Below are positions 21,192-29,571 of a stretch of DNA of 64,000 nt, in pieces. The notes under the pieces are model-generated. The model had not been told where the DNA came from. It ran no database searches and saw only the letters and a program-made list of their open reading frames with translations. How positions within the stretch are numbered: the stretch's first letter is position 1; every line of letters starts with the position of its first letter. This DNA is from Deltaproteobacteria bacterium (GTDB lineage: Bacteria > Myxococcota_A > Polyangia > Nannocystales > Nannocystaceae), in contig JADJEE010000012.1 of the NCBI GenBank assembly GCA_016709225.1, positions 1,426,001 to 1,490,000 of the forward strand. The letters are read 5' to 3'. Both the position numbers and the translations under genes were made by a program.

Positions 21192-22034
21192 GCACTGCAG
21201 CTCGATGTCGAAGGCAACCATGCCGTCGTTGTCGCCGCACGTCGCGTCGGTGCGGTAGCACGTCAGATCGCCACCGGCGAACGAGAACGTCTGCGTCGCG
21301 GCCTCGAGGTTGGCAAACGCGCTCGCGATGGTGCCATAGCGCTGGCCGGGCGGCGTGCGCAGCTGGGTGAGCAGGACCCCGTCGGCGCACTCGATCTCGT
21401 AGAAGTAGCCGGTGCTCGGCGGGTTGAAGGGCGGCAGCCACAGCGTGCCGGCGGACTGCACCGCGGTCGCGACGTAGGTGCCCTCCGGCAGGTCGGGCAC
21501 GATCACGCCCTGCGCCGCGCCGCCGCAGTTCGCGACCCAGTCCACCACCACCGAGGCCTGCACCGTGCAGCGTCCAGCCTCGGTGCACGCCAGCCCTGGC
21601 CCGCAGTCGTCGGGCTCGGCGCAGGTCAGGCACAGCGCGCAGCCCTGACACGGACCGCCGCAGTCGATGTCGGTCTCGGCGCCGTCGAGCAGACCGTCGT
21701 CGCAGCGCGGCACCGTGCACGCGGTGGTGCACAGATCGCTGTCGAGGTCGTTGCCGTCGTCGCACTCCTCGTCGAGCTCGACCATGGCGTTGCCGCACGC
21801 CGGGACCGACGCGCCGGAGCTCGACGAGTCGGGGTCGGCGGTGGTGGCAGCCTCCGACGAGCCAACCTCGGCGGTGGTACCGCTGCTGCTGCCGCCAGCC
21901 GTCGAGCTCCCGCCGTCGCCGGTGGTCGCGGACGCGGACGCAGTCGCGGCAAAGGTGCCGAAGCCGTCGTCCTCACGCACGTTGCCGCAGGCGCCCAGGA
22001 CGAGCACGGAGATCGAGGCAAAGGAGCGGCGCAC
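21180..22034 (-). CDS. DUF4215-type Cys-rich lipoprotein
   Basis: A 284-residue lipoprotein of the myxobacterial type. It has a signal with lipobox VLVLGAC, a Ser/Thr/Gly/Ala-rich linker of about 60 residues, then the Cys-rich repeat ELDEECDDGNDLDSD typical of DUF4215 and a second Cys cluster (CRCTV-like spacing in CQGCALCLTCAEPDDC). The C-terminal ~130 residues form a beta-rich domain (VVVDWVANCGGAAQG to FDIELQCDAQ) with paired cysteines. GTG 22034 is chosen because it begins the signal peptide; an in-frame extension overlaps the thioredoxin gene. The function is unknown. It follows the thioredoxin by 32 bases in the same direction. Confidence 0.75.
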   Translation of the reverse strand: MRRSFASISVLVLGACGNVREDDGFGTFAATASASATTGDGGSSTAGGSSSGTTAEVGSSEAATTADPDSSSSGASVPACGNAMVELDEECDDGNDLDSDLCTTACTVPRCDDGLLDGAETDIDCGGPCQGCALCLTCAEPDDCGPGLACTEAGRCTVQASVVVDWVANCGGAAQGVIVPDLPEGTYVATAVQSAGTLWLPPFNPPSTGYFYEIECADGVLLTQLRTPPGQRYGTIASAFANLEAATQTFSFAGGDLTCYRTDATCGDNDGMVAFDIELQCDAQ

Positions 22035-22066
22035 GAGTCGATCATGGCCACGGGCGCGGGTGGGAT

Positions 22067-22465
22067 TCAAGACGCCGCGTCGCGCGCCTTGCCACCGAAC
22101 AGCTTCGACAGCAGCCCCGGCTTTCGTGCTGCCCGCTCGAGCAGCCACTCGGCCTTCTCGCCGAGCTGCTTCGCCGTCATGCGCCCGACCACCGCGTCGA
22201 GGATCTTGCCGTCGTGGATGAAGAGGATCGTCGGCACCGCGCGCACGTGGAACGGCTCGGCCAGCTCGCCATGGTTGCCGGTGTCGACCTTGCAGAACCG
22301 CACTTCGTCGCGCTCGAACTGTGCGGCGACGTGGGCGAAGTCATCCGCCATCGCCAGGCAAGGCCCGCAGGTCTGCGACCAGAAGTCGAGCACGACCGTC
22401 CCGCCGCCGGGGCGCATGATGGCTTCGATCTGGGCGGGTTCTTCGAGCTCGTCGTAGGCAGCCAC
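22067..22465 (-). CDS. Thioredoxin-fold protein with CGPC active site
   Basis: A 132-residue cytoplasmic protein with the thioredoxin fold. The active-site sequence is FWSQTCGPCLAMADDF (WCGPC-like, but Thr in place of the Trp just before the first Cys). The cis-Pro loop is RAVPTILFIHDG, and a C-terminal helix carries a basic tail. There is no signal peptide, so it acts in the cytoplasm as a disulfide reductase or a chaperone-like thioredoxin. GTG 22465 is the likely start. TAGACT lies 13 bases upstream at 22479-22484, slightly farther than for other leaderless-type genes here. Confidence 0.88.
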   Translation of the reverse strand: MAAYDELEEPAQIEAIMRPGGGTVVLDFWSQTCGPCLAMADDFAHVAAQFERDEVRFCKVDTGNHGELAEPFHVRAVPTILFIHDGKILDAVVGRMTAKQLGEKAEWLLERAARKPGLLSKLFGGKARDAAS

Positions 22466-22508
22466 GTTCGCGGCGCTCAGTCTAGCAAGAATGCGGCGCG
22501 CCGCCCTG

Positions 22509-23228
22509 CTATCCCTTCTTGCGCACCCACTTCATGAACGGGGCCTGGCGACGCTCGAGATCGCGGCCGATCTCGGGGTGCTCGTGGACGAACTTCATGT
22601 AGCCCCAGAACGTGTTCTCGCCGATGGTCGCGGTGCCACCCAGGAGCTGCCGCACCAGCGACGATTCTGCCAGCTCGAGCTCGCGAGTCTCGAGCGACGT
22701 CGGGCGGGTCTGCTCGATGGTGCCGAGCGAGCGGGGCTTGGGGATGGCGACCACCGTCGTGCTGCCGTCGTCGAGCGAGACATCGACGCGGAACGCCGCG
22801 GAGTACAGCACGTACTGCGACATGCTGTGGGGATGCGCGGCGAGTCCGTGGAAGTACACCGCGACCTTGCGATCCTTGGCGGGCCAGCTGCTGGGGAACA
22901 CCGGCGAGGTGCGCCACACCTTCTTGGGATCGAGCTGGGTGGCGACCGCTCCCTCGGCGAGTTGCTTGGCCTGCGCCGCCGTGCGGACCGCGAACGTGCC
23001 ACTCACCTCGTCGCCGCCGTCCGACTCGACGACCCGCGCCTTCGCGGCATCGTCGTTGTTGGAGGTCGAGACGAACGAGAAGGTGTCCTCGCGTGGCGCC
23101 TCGGGCTCGCGCGCGACCACCGAAGCCGCCGGCGCTTGCGTGGGCGACGACGCCGGGCGGGCGCACGCCGGGCCCGAGACCAGGACCAGCACGATCCACG
23201 GAGCAGATCCAAATTGCAGCCAAGCCAT
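22509..23228 (-). CDS. Lipoprotein of unknown function
   Basis: A 239-residue protein starting at ATG 23228, with GGGAG-type Shine-Dalgarno upstream. The signal sequence is hydrophobic (WIVLVLVSGPAC), with a probable lipidated Cys at about residue 22. The mature part has an Ala/Pro linker, a mixed alpha/beta core (KVAVYFHGLAAHPHSMSQYV) and a basic C-terminus ending in WVRKKG. I do not recognise a family. It is followed 43 bases later by the thioredoxin gene in the same direction, so the two may be co-transcribed. Confidence 0.6.
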   Translation of the reverse strand: MAWLQFGSAPWIVLVLVSGPACARPASSPTQAPAASVVAREPEAPREDTFSFVSTSNNDDAAKARVVESDGGDEVSGTFAVRTAAQAKQLAEGAVATQLDPKKVWRTSPVFPSSWPAKDRKVAVYFHGLAAHPHSMSQYVLYSAAFRVDVSLDDGSTTVVAIPKPRSLGTIEQTRPTSLETRELELAESSLVRQLLGGTATIGENTFWGYMKFVHEHPEIGRDLERRQAPFMKWVRKKG

Positions 23229-23365
23229 TTCGTCTCCCGAGAGCGTGGCGGATCGGCGCGTCGAACACAATCACGCGTCACCACCTCGAGGCGTGGAACC
23301 CCGCCGCGCCGCCGCTCGAGCGAGCGGCGAGACGGGCAGAGGCCACGGGCATCACGACGGCGCGA

Positions 23366-23893
23366 TCACGCGCCCGAAGCCGACACCACCGCGTCGGCAC
23401 TGAAGCCGCAGACGCTGCCGTGATACTCGACCTCGGCACTGCCACCGCCGCTGGAATCGGCGGTGATCTCGGCCGTCATGTCGATCGCGCAGCTCCCGTT
23501 GGCGTCGCCGCTGAAGGTCAGCTCACCCGAGTAGTCGACGGCGACGTGGGACGTCGTCGGCGTCACCGAGATCGAGGCCTCGAGCGCGAGGTGCCCCGCG
23601 ATCGTCACACCTTCGGAGGTGCAGTCGTCGAACGACAGCGTGAGGGCGTAGTCGTTCTCGTTGCTGTAGCTCCCTTCGAGGTGGTAGGCGCCACCGTCGG
23701 GGCACGAGAGATCGAAGGTGAGCTGCCCCGACGCATCGACCTCGCCGTTCCACTCGTCCTGACCATCGGCGACCACGAGGTTGGTGGCTCGCCAGCCACG
23801 CGAAGCATCCGGGCTGGGGTCATCACCCCCATCGGAGGCCGTGCAGGCGGCGAGGGAGGTGCACAGGGCGAGGGCGAGGTGCAGCGGTCGCAT
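23366..23893 (-). CDS. Small beta-rich lipoprotein of unknown function
   Basis: A 175-residue protein from ATG 23893 with signal MRPLHLALALCTSLAAC and lipobox SLAAC. The mature part consists of repeated beta-strand patterns rich in Asp, Ser and Thr, with three Cys (SCPDGG, DDCTSEG, GSCAID) plus one near the end (GSVCGFS). This suggests a disulfide-stabilised beta sandwich exposed at the envelope. It is divergent from the FG-GAP lipoprotein gene, with about 200 bases between. No family is recognised. Confidence 0.65.
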   Translation of the reverse strand: MRPLHLALALCTSLAACTASDGGDDPSPDASRGWRATNLVVADGQDEWNGEVDASGQLTFDLSCPDGGAYHLEGSYSNENDYALTLSFDDCTSEGVTIAGHLALEASISVTPTTSHVAVDYSGELTFSGDANGSCAIDMTAEITADSSGGGSAEVEYHGSVCGFSADAVVSASGA

Positions 23894-24087
23894 GTTGGGC
23901 GGCCACGAGAGCACGGCCCGTGCCGCACCCGCGGGCCGAGATTCGTGCAAGTTCACGGGACTTGGGCGCGCCGCCCGTGCGCCCCATCGGGGCACGTCGC
24001 GACCTGCAACAGGGGCAGCCGTTGCAGCCCGCGACGATCGGGACCTCGCTCGCCGCGGCGTCGCGAGCCGTGGGCCGCCGATGGCGT

Positions 24088-24093
24088 TAGCAT
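24088..24093 (+). promoter_or_regulatory. TANNNT -10-like box (TAGCAT)
   Basis: TAGCAT ends 7 bases before ATG 24101 and overlaps the earlier in-frame ATG at 24092, so it argues for 24101 as the true start. Confidence 0.4.
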
Positions 24094-24100
24094 GGTCACC

Positions 24101-26644
24101 ATGCGATCGCTTTGGACTCGTGGGTGGACGGCTTGGATCCCCATGGCATTCGCCGTGGCGGCGTGCGGTGACGACGGTGCGGTCTCGACGATGTCTGGCG
24201 ACGACAGCTCCACCACCACCGTCGACGCGAGCAGCAGCAGCAGCGGGGGCACCACCGCGATCGCCGACGGCTCGAGCGGTGGCGAGAGTTCCTCGTCGTC
24301 GACCGGCGCGGTCGCGGACAGCAGCAGCGACGCGTCGTCGTCGACCGGCACGCCCAACACGCCGCCGGTAGCGGTCGACGATCTCTACGCTGCGCTCATG
24401 GACGGCGTCGCGATCCAGGTCACCGCCGACGCGGGCTTGCTGGGCAACGACGCCGATCCCGACGGCGACGCCATCGTCGTGGAGGCGTTCGATGCGGCCT
24501 CGCTGCAGGGCGGCGTGGTCGCGGTCGAGGCCGACGGCGCGCTCACGTACACGCCACCGGCGGGCTACTGGGGCGAGGATGGCTTCGACTACACCATCGG
24601 CGACGGCAACGGCGGCACCGCGACCGCGCATGTCCGCGTGATGCTGGCCCCGACGACGATTCCGCTGCCCGCGATCGGAGACGACGACCGCGGCTTCCGC
24701 ATCGATGGGATCGCCAACGGCGACCATGCCGGCTGGTCGGTCGCGGGCGGCGGTGACGTCGATGGTGACGGCCTCGGTGACGTCATCGTGGGGGTACCCG
24801 ACTCGGACACCCCGCAGGCCGACGCGGGCCGGGCCTTCGTGGTGATGGGCCGCGCGGCCGGGGACACGGTCGCGCTGGCGGACGTCGCCGACGGCGACGG
24901 CGGCTTCGTGATCGCGGGCGAGCAGGCCGGCGATGCCGCCGGCAGCTCGGTCGCCATCGCCGGCGACGTGGACGGTGACGGCCTCGCCGATCTCATCGTC
25001 GGCGCACCGGAGGCGGACGTCGCCAGCGGCGACGAGGGCCGCGCGTACGTCGTGTTCGGCCGCGCAGCCGGGGCCGCCGTGGTGCTCGCGGATCTCGAGA
25101 CGGATGCGGCCGGCTTCGTGATCGAGGGCATCGCGGCCAGCGATCTCGCCGGCGCAGCGGTTGCTGGCGGTGCCGATGTGAATGGCGACGGCCTCGACGA
25201 TCTCGTCGTGGGCGCGCCGCAAGCCAATGTCGCCGCGCTCGGTGACGCTGGCCGCGTGTTCGTGGTGTTCGGCAAGGCCGACGCCACGCCGGTGGCGCTC
25301 GCGGATGTCGCGGTGGGCACCGGCGGCTTCGCAATCGAAGGCTTCGCAGCCGGCGATCGTGCCGGCGACGCGGTTGCACCGGCCGGCGACGTGAACGGCG
25401 ACGGCCTCGACGATCTCGTGATCGGCGTGCCGCTGGCCAACGCGGCCGGCGGCAACGCCGGCCGCGCGTTCGTGGTGTTCGGCAAGGCCGACACCAACGC
25501 GGTCGACCTGCTCGACGTGCTCGCGGGTACCGGCGGCTTCGCGATCAACGGCGCGGCCACGCTCGATCAGCTGGGCGACGCGGTCGCGCCGGCCGGCGAT
25601 CTCGATGCCGATGGCCTGGCCGACATCATCGTCGGTGCGCCAGGGGTCGAGATCGAGGACGGCGACTTCCTGCGCGGTCGCAGCTACGTCGTGCTCGGCA
25701 AGGCGAGCGGCACCGCGGTCTCGGCGAGCTCGCTGGCCATGGGCATCGGTGGCTTCGCGATCGACGGCGAGCAGACCGGCGACCTCTCCGGTTGGTCGGT
25801 CGGCGGCGGTGCGGACCTCGACGGCGATGGCTTCGCCGACGCGGTGGTCGGAGCCCAGAACGCCGACTACGCCGGCGGTACCGCCGGTCGCGGCTACGCG
25901 ATGTGGGGCCGCGCCGATGCGACGACGATCTCGCGGGGCGACCTCTCGCAGGGCATCGGCGGCTTCGCGATCGACGGCGAGGCCGGGTCCGACGTGGCGG
26001 GGTGGTCGATCGCCGCCGCGGGCGACGTGTCGGGCGACGGCTTCGGGGATGTGGTGCTCGGCGCGATCGGGGCCGCCGGTGGCAGTGCGACCGGTCGCGC
26101 GTACGTGGTGTTCGGCGGCGACCTGCGCGGTGCGGTGTACCTGCGCGGCAGCAGCGGCGACGACGAGCTCGACGGCAGCGACATCGACGAGGCCATCGTC
26201 GGCGGCGGCGGCAACGACACGCTGCGTTCGCTGGGCGGCTACGACGTGCTGTACGGCGGGCCGGGCGACGACCTCATCGAGCTGGCCGACAACGGCGTGT
26301 TCCGCATCGACGGTGGCACCGGCTTCGACGTCGTCGCGCTCGTCGGCGACGGCCTGGCGCTCGACCTGCCGAGCTACCCCGAGCTCGCGCTGGTCGGCAT
26401 CGAGGGCGTCGATCTCACCGGCAGCGGCGACAACGACCTGTTCCTCGAGCTACGCGACCTCCGGGCGCTGTCACGCACCAGCAACACGCTGGTCGTGACC
26501 GGCGACGCTGGCGACCAGGTGATCGCCGACCTCACCGGCTCGGGCCTGGTGGATCTCGGGGTCACCGATGGCTTCCACGTGTGGAGTGACGGCGTGCTGC
26601 AGCTCGTGGTCGCCGATGCGGTCGAGAGCTTCGTGCAGCTCTGA
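24101..26644 (+). CDS. FG-GAP beta-propeller lipoprotein with cadherin-like and RTX segments
   Basis: An 847-residue lipoprotein: signal and lipobox (FAVAACGDD), a Ser-rich linker, then a cadherin/Big-type beta domain starting NTPPVAVDD and containing GNDADPDGD. Next come about seven FG-GAP repeats of ~65 residues, each with the calcium-binding DxDGDGxxD pattern (DVDGDGLGD, DVDGDGLAD, DVNGDGLDD). They would fold as an integrin-alpha-like propeller. The C-terminus has RTX-like nonapeptides (GGGGNDTL and GGPGDDLIE). It is predicted to be calcium-dependent, surface-exposed and adhesive. A kinase gene starts 10 bases after its stop, so both are probably on one message. Confidence 0.88.
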   Translation: MRSLWTRGWTAWIPMAFAVAACGDDGAVSTMSGDDSSTTTVDASSSSSGGTTAIADGSSGGESSSSSTGAVADSSSDASSSTGTPNTPPVAVDDLYAALMDGVAIQVTADAGLLGNDADPDGDAIVVEAFDAASLQGGVVAVEADGALTYTPPAGYWGEDGFDYTIGDGNGGTATAHVRVMLAPTTIPLPAIGDDDRGFRIDGIANGDHAGWSVAGGGDVDGDGLGDVIVGVPDSDTPQADAGRAFVVMGRAAGDTVALADVADGDGGFVIAGEQAGDAAGSSVAIAGDVDGDGLADLIVGAPEADVASGDEGRAYVVFGRAAGAAVVLADLETDAAGFVIEGIAASDLAGAAVAGGADVNGDGLDDLVVGAPQANVAALGDAGRVFVVFGKADATPVALADVAVGTGGFAIEGFAAGDRAGDAVAPAGDVNGDGLDDLVIGVPLANAAGGNAGRAFVVFGKADTNAVDLLDVLAGTGGFAINGAATLDQLGDAVAPAGDLDADGLADIIVGAPGVEIEDGDFLRGRSYVVLGKASGTAVSASSLAMGIGGFAIDGEQTGDLSGWSVGGGADLDGDGFADAVVGAQNADYAGGTAGRGYAMWGRADATTISRGDLSQGIGGFAIDGEAGSDVAGWSIAAAGDVSGDGFGDVVLGAIGAAGGSATGRAYVVFGGDLRGAVYLRGSSGDDELDGSDIDEAIVGGGGNDTLRSLGGYDVLYGGPGDDLIELADNGVFRIDGGTGFDVVALVGDGLALDLPSYPELALVGIEGVDLTGSGDNDLFLELRDLRALSRTSNTLVVTGDAGDQVIADLTGSGLVDLGVTDGFHVWSDGVLQLVVADAVESFVQL

Positions 26645-26654
26645 GCGCGCTGTC

Positions 26655-27968
26655 ATGCAGGAGTCCGTCGCACACGAGTCCGTCGCGCAAAGCGGGATCG
26701 ACGAAGGCACCCGGCTCGGTCGCTACCTCGTGCTGCAGACGATCGGCCGCGGTGCCACCGGCGTGGTGCTGGCGGCGTGGGACGACGAGCTCGATCGCAA
26801 GGTGGCGATCAAGCTGCTACCGCGGCGCTCCGGCAACGAGCGCGCGCGCCTGCAGCACGAGGCCCGTGCGCTGGCACGCCTGACCCATCCCAATGTGATC
26901 CGCATCCACGACGTCGGCGAGCACGAGCAGCGCGTGTTCATGGTGATGGAGTTCGTCGAGGGCCGGACCCTCGTCGGCTGGCGCGCCCCGTTGTCGGAGC
27001 TGCTGCGGGTGTGGCTCGCCGCGGGCCGCGGGTTGGCGGCCGCCCACGCCGCCGGGCTCGTGCACGGCGACTTCAAGCCGGCCAACGTCCTGCTCGGCGT
27101 CGATGACCAGCCGCGCGTCAGTGACTTCGGCCACGCGCGGCTCGACGGCAGCGCACCCGTGGGCATGCCGACGGTGCCGACGCGACTCGACGACGCGATC
27201 TCGATCACCCACAGCGACGCGTTCATCGGAACGCCCACGACGATGGCGCCAGAGCTGTTCGAGGGCGCCGTGGCCGACGCACGCTCCGATCAATTCGCCT
27301 TCTGCGCCTCGCTCTACGAGGCGTTGTGGTCGCAGCGGCCGTTTGCCGGCGACGATGTGCTCACGCTGGCGTCGGAGGTCACCGCCGGTCGCCTGCGATC
27401 GCCGCCGGCGCTGCCGGTGGTGCCGCTGCGGATCCGCGGCGCGCTGCTGCGCGGGCTGTCGCGTGCGCCAGGCGATCGCTTCCCCAGCATGTCGGCGCTG
27501 CTCGAGGTGCTCGCGACCGACGCGTGGCGGTGGCCACGTCGCCTCGCGCCGGCCCTCGCGGTCGCAACCGTGGCCTGGGGCGGCGTGACCTGGCTGGCGG
27601 CCGCGCCGGCGCCGGCGAGGAGCTACTGCGAGAGCGTCGACACGAGACTCGAATCGTTGTGGCACGACGATCGTGCGCGCTCACTGGGCTCGACGTTCGC
27701 GACCCTTCAGCCCCAGTGGGGTGCCGACGCCTTCACGCAGGTGCGCGCGGATCTCGACGCGTACGTCGAGCAGCTCCGCGCGCGGCAACGCGGCGCATGC
27801 GAGCGACACGGCGCACCCACCAACCATCGCCACGTGCGCGAGTTGCTGTGCCTGCAGCGCGCCGAGCACCAGCTCGGCGCGTTGATCGACCTGCTCGAGC
27901 ACGCCGACGCGGAGGTCATCGAGCACGCGGGCGATGCCACCGCAGCACTCGACGACGTCGCACGATGA
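26655..27968 (+). CDS. Ser/Thr protein kinase (N-terminal part of a split kinase-TPR gene)
   Basis: Residues 20-290 form a Hanks-type kinase: glycine loop GRGATG at 31-36, Lys53 in VAIKLL, catalytic loop HGDFKPANVLL from 137, DFG at about 157 and APE-like MAPE. The usual HRD Arg is Gly, as in some RD-lacking kinases that do not need activation-loop phosphorylation. One membrane helix follows (LAPALAVATVAWGGVTW) and then the start of a Cys-rich helical domain. Translation stops at a TGA (27966-27968), although the same frame stays open to 29450 and encodes TPRs. The intact paralogue at 58775-61795 has a Cys (RDLDSCAD) at the matching place. It therefore looks like a TGC-to-TGA change or a sequence error in a single ~930-residue gene. 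Confidence 0.85.
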   Translation: MQESVAHESVAQSGIDEGTRLGRYLVLQTIGRGATGVVLAAWDDELDRKVAIKLLPRRSGNERARLQHEARALARLTHPNVIRIHDVGEHEQRVFMVMEFVEGRTLVGWRAPLSELLRVWLAAGRGLAAAHAAGLVHGDFKPANVLLGVDDQPRVSDFGHARLDGSAPVGMPTVPTRLDDAISITHSDAFIGTPTTMAPELFEGAVADARSDQFAFCASLYEALWSQRPFAGDDVLTLASEVTAGRLRSPPALPVVPLRIRGALLRGLSRAPGDRFPSMSALLEVLATDAWRWPRRLAPALAVATVAWGGVTWLAAAPAPARSYCESVDTRLESLWHDDRARSLGSTFATLQPQWGADAFTQVRADLDAYVEQLRARQRGACERHGAPTNHRHVRELLCLQRAEHQLGALIDLLEHADAEVIEHAGDATAALDDVAR

Positions 27969-29450
27969 GGCGAGGACGGCCCGCAGATCGACGACGCCGT
28001 CGCTGCCCAGACGCATGCGGTCGCCGAGCGCATCGCACGGGCCCGCGTGGCCGCGGCCGCCTTCCGCGACGACACCGCGCTCGCCGAGGCCGCGACCGCG
28101 GCCACCGAGGCCGAGGCCCTGCAGCAACCGTGGTACGTCGCCGAGGCCCGCATGATCGAGGGCAAGATCGTCGACCGAAACGGTGACATCGCAGCCTCGG
28201 AGCGCAGCTTCCACGCGGCGTTCTCCGCAGCGCTCGCCAGCAACCGCCACGACCTCGCCGTGAGTGCCGCGATCGGTGTCGCTGGCGCGACCGCGGCCCG
28301 GGGCGATCACGACAACGCGCTGCGCTGGCTCGACCACGCCGAGGCCGAGCGCACGCGGACCGCCGATGCCGACGGCGAGCTCGCGCGATCGATCGCCAGC
28401 ACGCGCGGACAGCTCGCGTTCCACCACGACGACCTCGAGCTCGCGCGCGCGCTGTTCACCGAGGTGCTCGCGCTCGAGCGGGCCCAGGGCGACAACGACG
28501 GCGACGACGACGGCCTGCCGGCGACCCTGCTGAACATCGGCCTGGCCGAGGCCAACCTCGGGCACGCCGACGCCGCGCTGGGCTGGCTCGAGCGCTCGCT
28601 CGCGGGCGAGGTCCGTCGGCACGGCGAGCGTCATCCAGCGCTGTTCCGGCCGCTCAACGCGATCTGCCACGTGCAGACCGATCGCGGAGAGACCACGGCC
28701 GCGATCGCGGCCTGCCAGCGCGCGATCGATCTGGTGCGCTCGGCCCGACCCGGCGCCGACCCGCGCCTCAGTCCGCTGTACACCAACCTCGGTACCGCAT
28801 GGTTCGAGGCCGGCGACACCGCCGCGGCCGAGCGCGCCCACCTGGCCGCGCTCGACAACGCCATGCGCATGCAGCCCGACGACGTGCTCCTGCTGGCGTC
28901 GATCGAGAACAACCTCGGCGTGCTGTACGGTCACCTCGAGCGGTTCGAGCCCGCCGCGCAGCACTATGGTGCCGCCCATGCACGACTACTGCGCGCGTTC
29001 GGGCCCGATCACCCCTCGACCGCGTTGGTCGCCACCAACCTCGCGATGGTGTGGGTCAAGCAAGGCCGCTTCGACGCCGCCGAGGCGCTGCTGCGTGACG
29101 GCCTGGCCCGCATGCGCGCGCGGCTGGGCGACGAGCATCCCGACCTCGCGCTGTCGTACGCCGAGCTCGGCCGCATCCAGCGCGAGCGCGGCGACGCGGC
29201 CGGGGCCGTGGAGCTGTTCGAGCGCGCGTGGGCTCTGCGCGCGGCCACCGGTGGTGACGACCTCGAGCTCGCCGACACCTCGTGGGGGCTGGCGTGGTCG
29301 CTCGTCGACAGCGGCGGCGACAGGGGCCGTGTCGACGCCCTGGTCGAGCAGGCCGAGGCGCTCTATCGCCGACACGGAGGCGCCTGGAACGACAAGGCCG
29401 ATGAGATGCTCGCGTGGCACGGGAAGCTGCCGAAGCTCGCGGGACGATGA
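27969..29450 (+). CDS. TPR half of the split kinase gene
   Basis: This is the same frame as the kinase, directly after its TGA. If translated independently, the first usable start is GTG 28047, giving 467 residues. It holds about nine tetratricopeptide units, for example TLLNIGLAEANLGHADAALG and ALSYAELGRIQRERGDAAGA. They match the C-terminal half of the intact kinase at 58775-61795, where such repeats lie outside the membrane and probably bind partner proteins. No Shine-Dalgarno is obvious before 28047, which favours readthrough, sequence error or loss of function over an independent gene. Confidence 0.75.
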   Translation, partial: GEDGPQIDDAVAAQTHAVAERIARARVAAAAFRDDTALAEAATAATEAEALQQPWYVAEARMIEGKIVDRNGDIAASERSFHAAFSAALASNRHDLAVSAAIGVAGATAARGDHDNALRWLDHAEAERTRTADADGELARSIASTRGQLAFHHDDLELARALFTEVLALERAQGDNDGDDDGLPATLLNIGLAEANLGHADAALGWLERSLAGEVRRHGERHPALFRPLNAICHVQTDRGETTAAIAACQRAIDLVRSARPGADPRLSPLYTNLGTAWFEAGDTAAAERAHLAALDNAMRMQPDDVLLLASIENNLGVLYGHLERFEPAAQHYGAAHARLLRAFGPDHPSTALVATNLAMVWVKQGRFDAAEALLRDGLARMRARLGDEHPDLALSYAELGRIQRERGDAAGAVELFERAWALRAATGGDDLELADTSWGLAWSLVDSGGDRGRVDALVEQAEALYRRHGGAWNDKADEMLAWHGKLPKLAGR

Positions 29451-29473
29451 CCCGCGACCCCCGTCGGCGCGGC

Positions 29474-29533
29474 GGTGAAACACTCTACATCGACAGGAGG
29501 TGAAACACTCTGTTTTGGACGGGGTGAAAACAC
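29474..29533 (+). promoter_or_regulatory. Triple direct repeat upstream of the TonB-receptor gene
   Basis: GGTGAAACACTCT occurs at 29474-29486 and again exactly at 29499-29511. A shorter GGTGAAAACAC is at 29523-29533. Starts are spaced 25 and 24 bases, and the last copy covers the -35 region of TAGTCT at 29546-29551. This looks like a regulator binding array for the receptor gene. Confidence 0.5.
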
Positions 29534-29545
29534 GCAAGAAGTTCC

Positions 29546-29551
29546 TAGTCT
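29546..29551 (+). promoter_or_regulatory. Candidate -10 box (TAGTCT) for the TonB-receptor gene
   Basis: TAGTCT lies 17 bases after the third GTGAAAACAC-type repeat and 20 bases before GTG 29572. Confidence 0.3.
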
Positions 29552-29571
29552 GATGGGCCAGCATCCCCACG

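Noticed and set aside
23894..24087. Possible small gene or RNA in the divergent gap
   Set aside because: No convincing start, ribosome site or stable fold seen; it probably holds only promoters.
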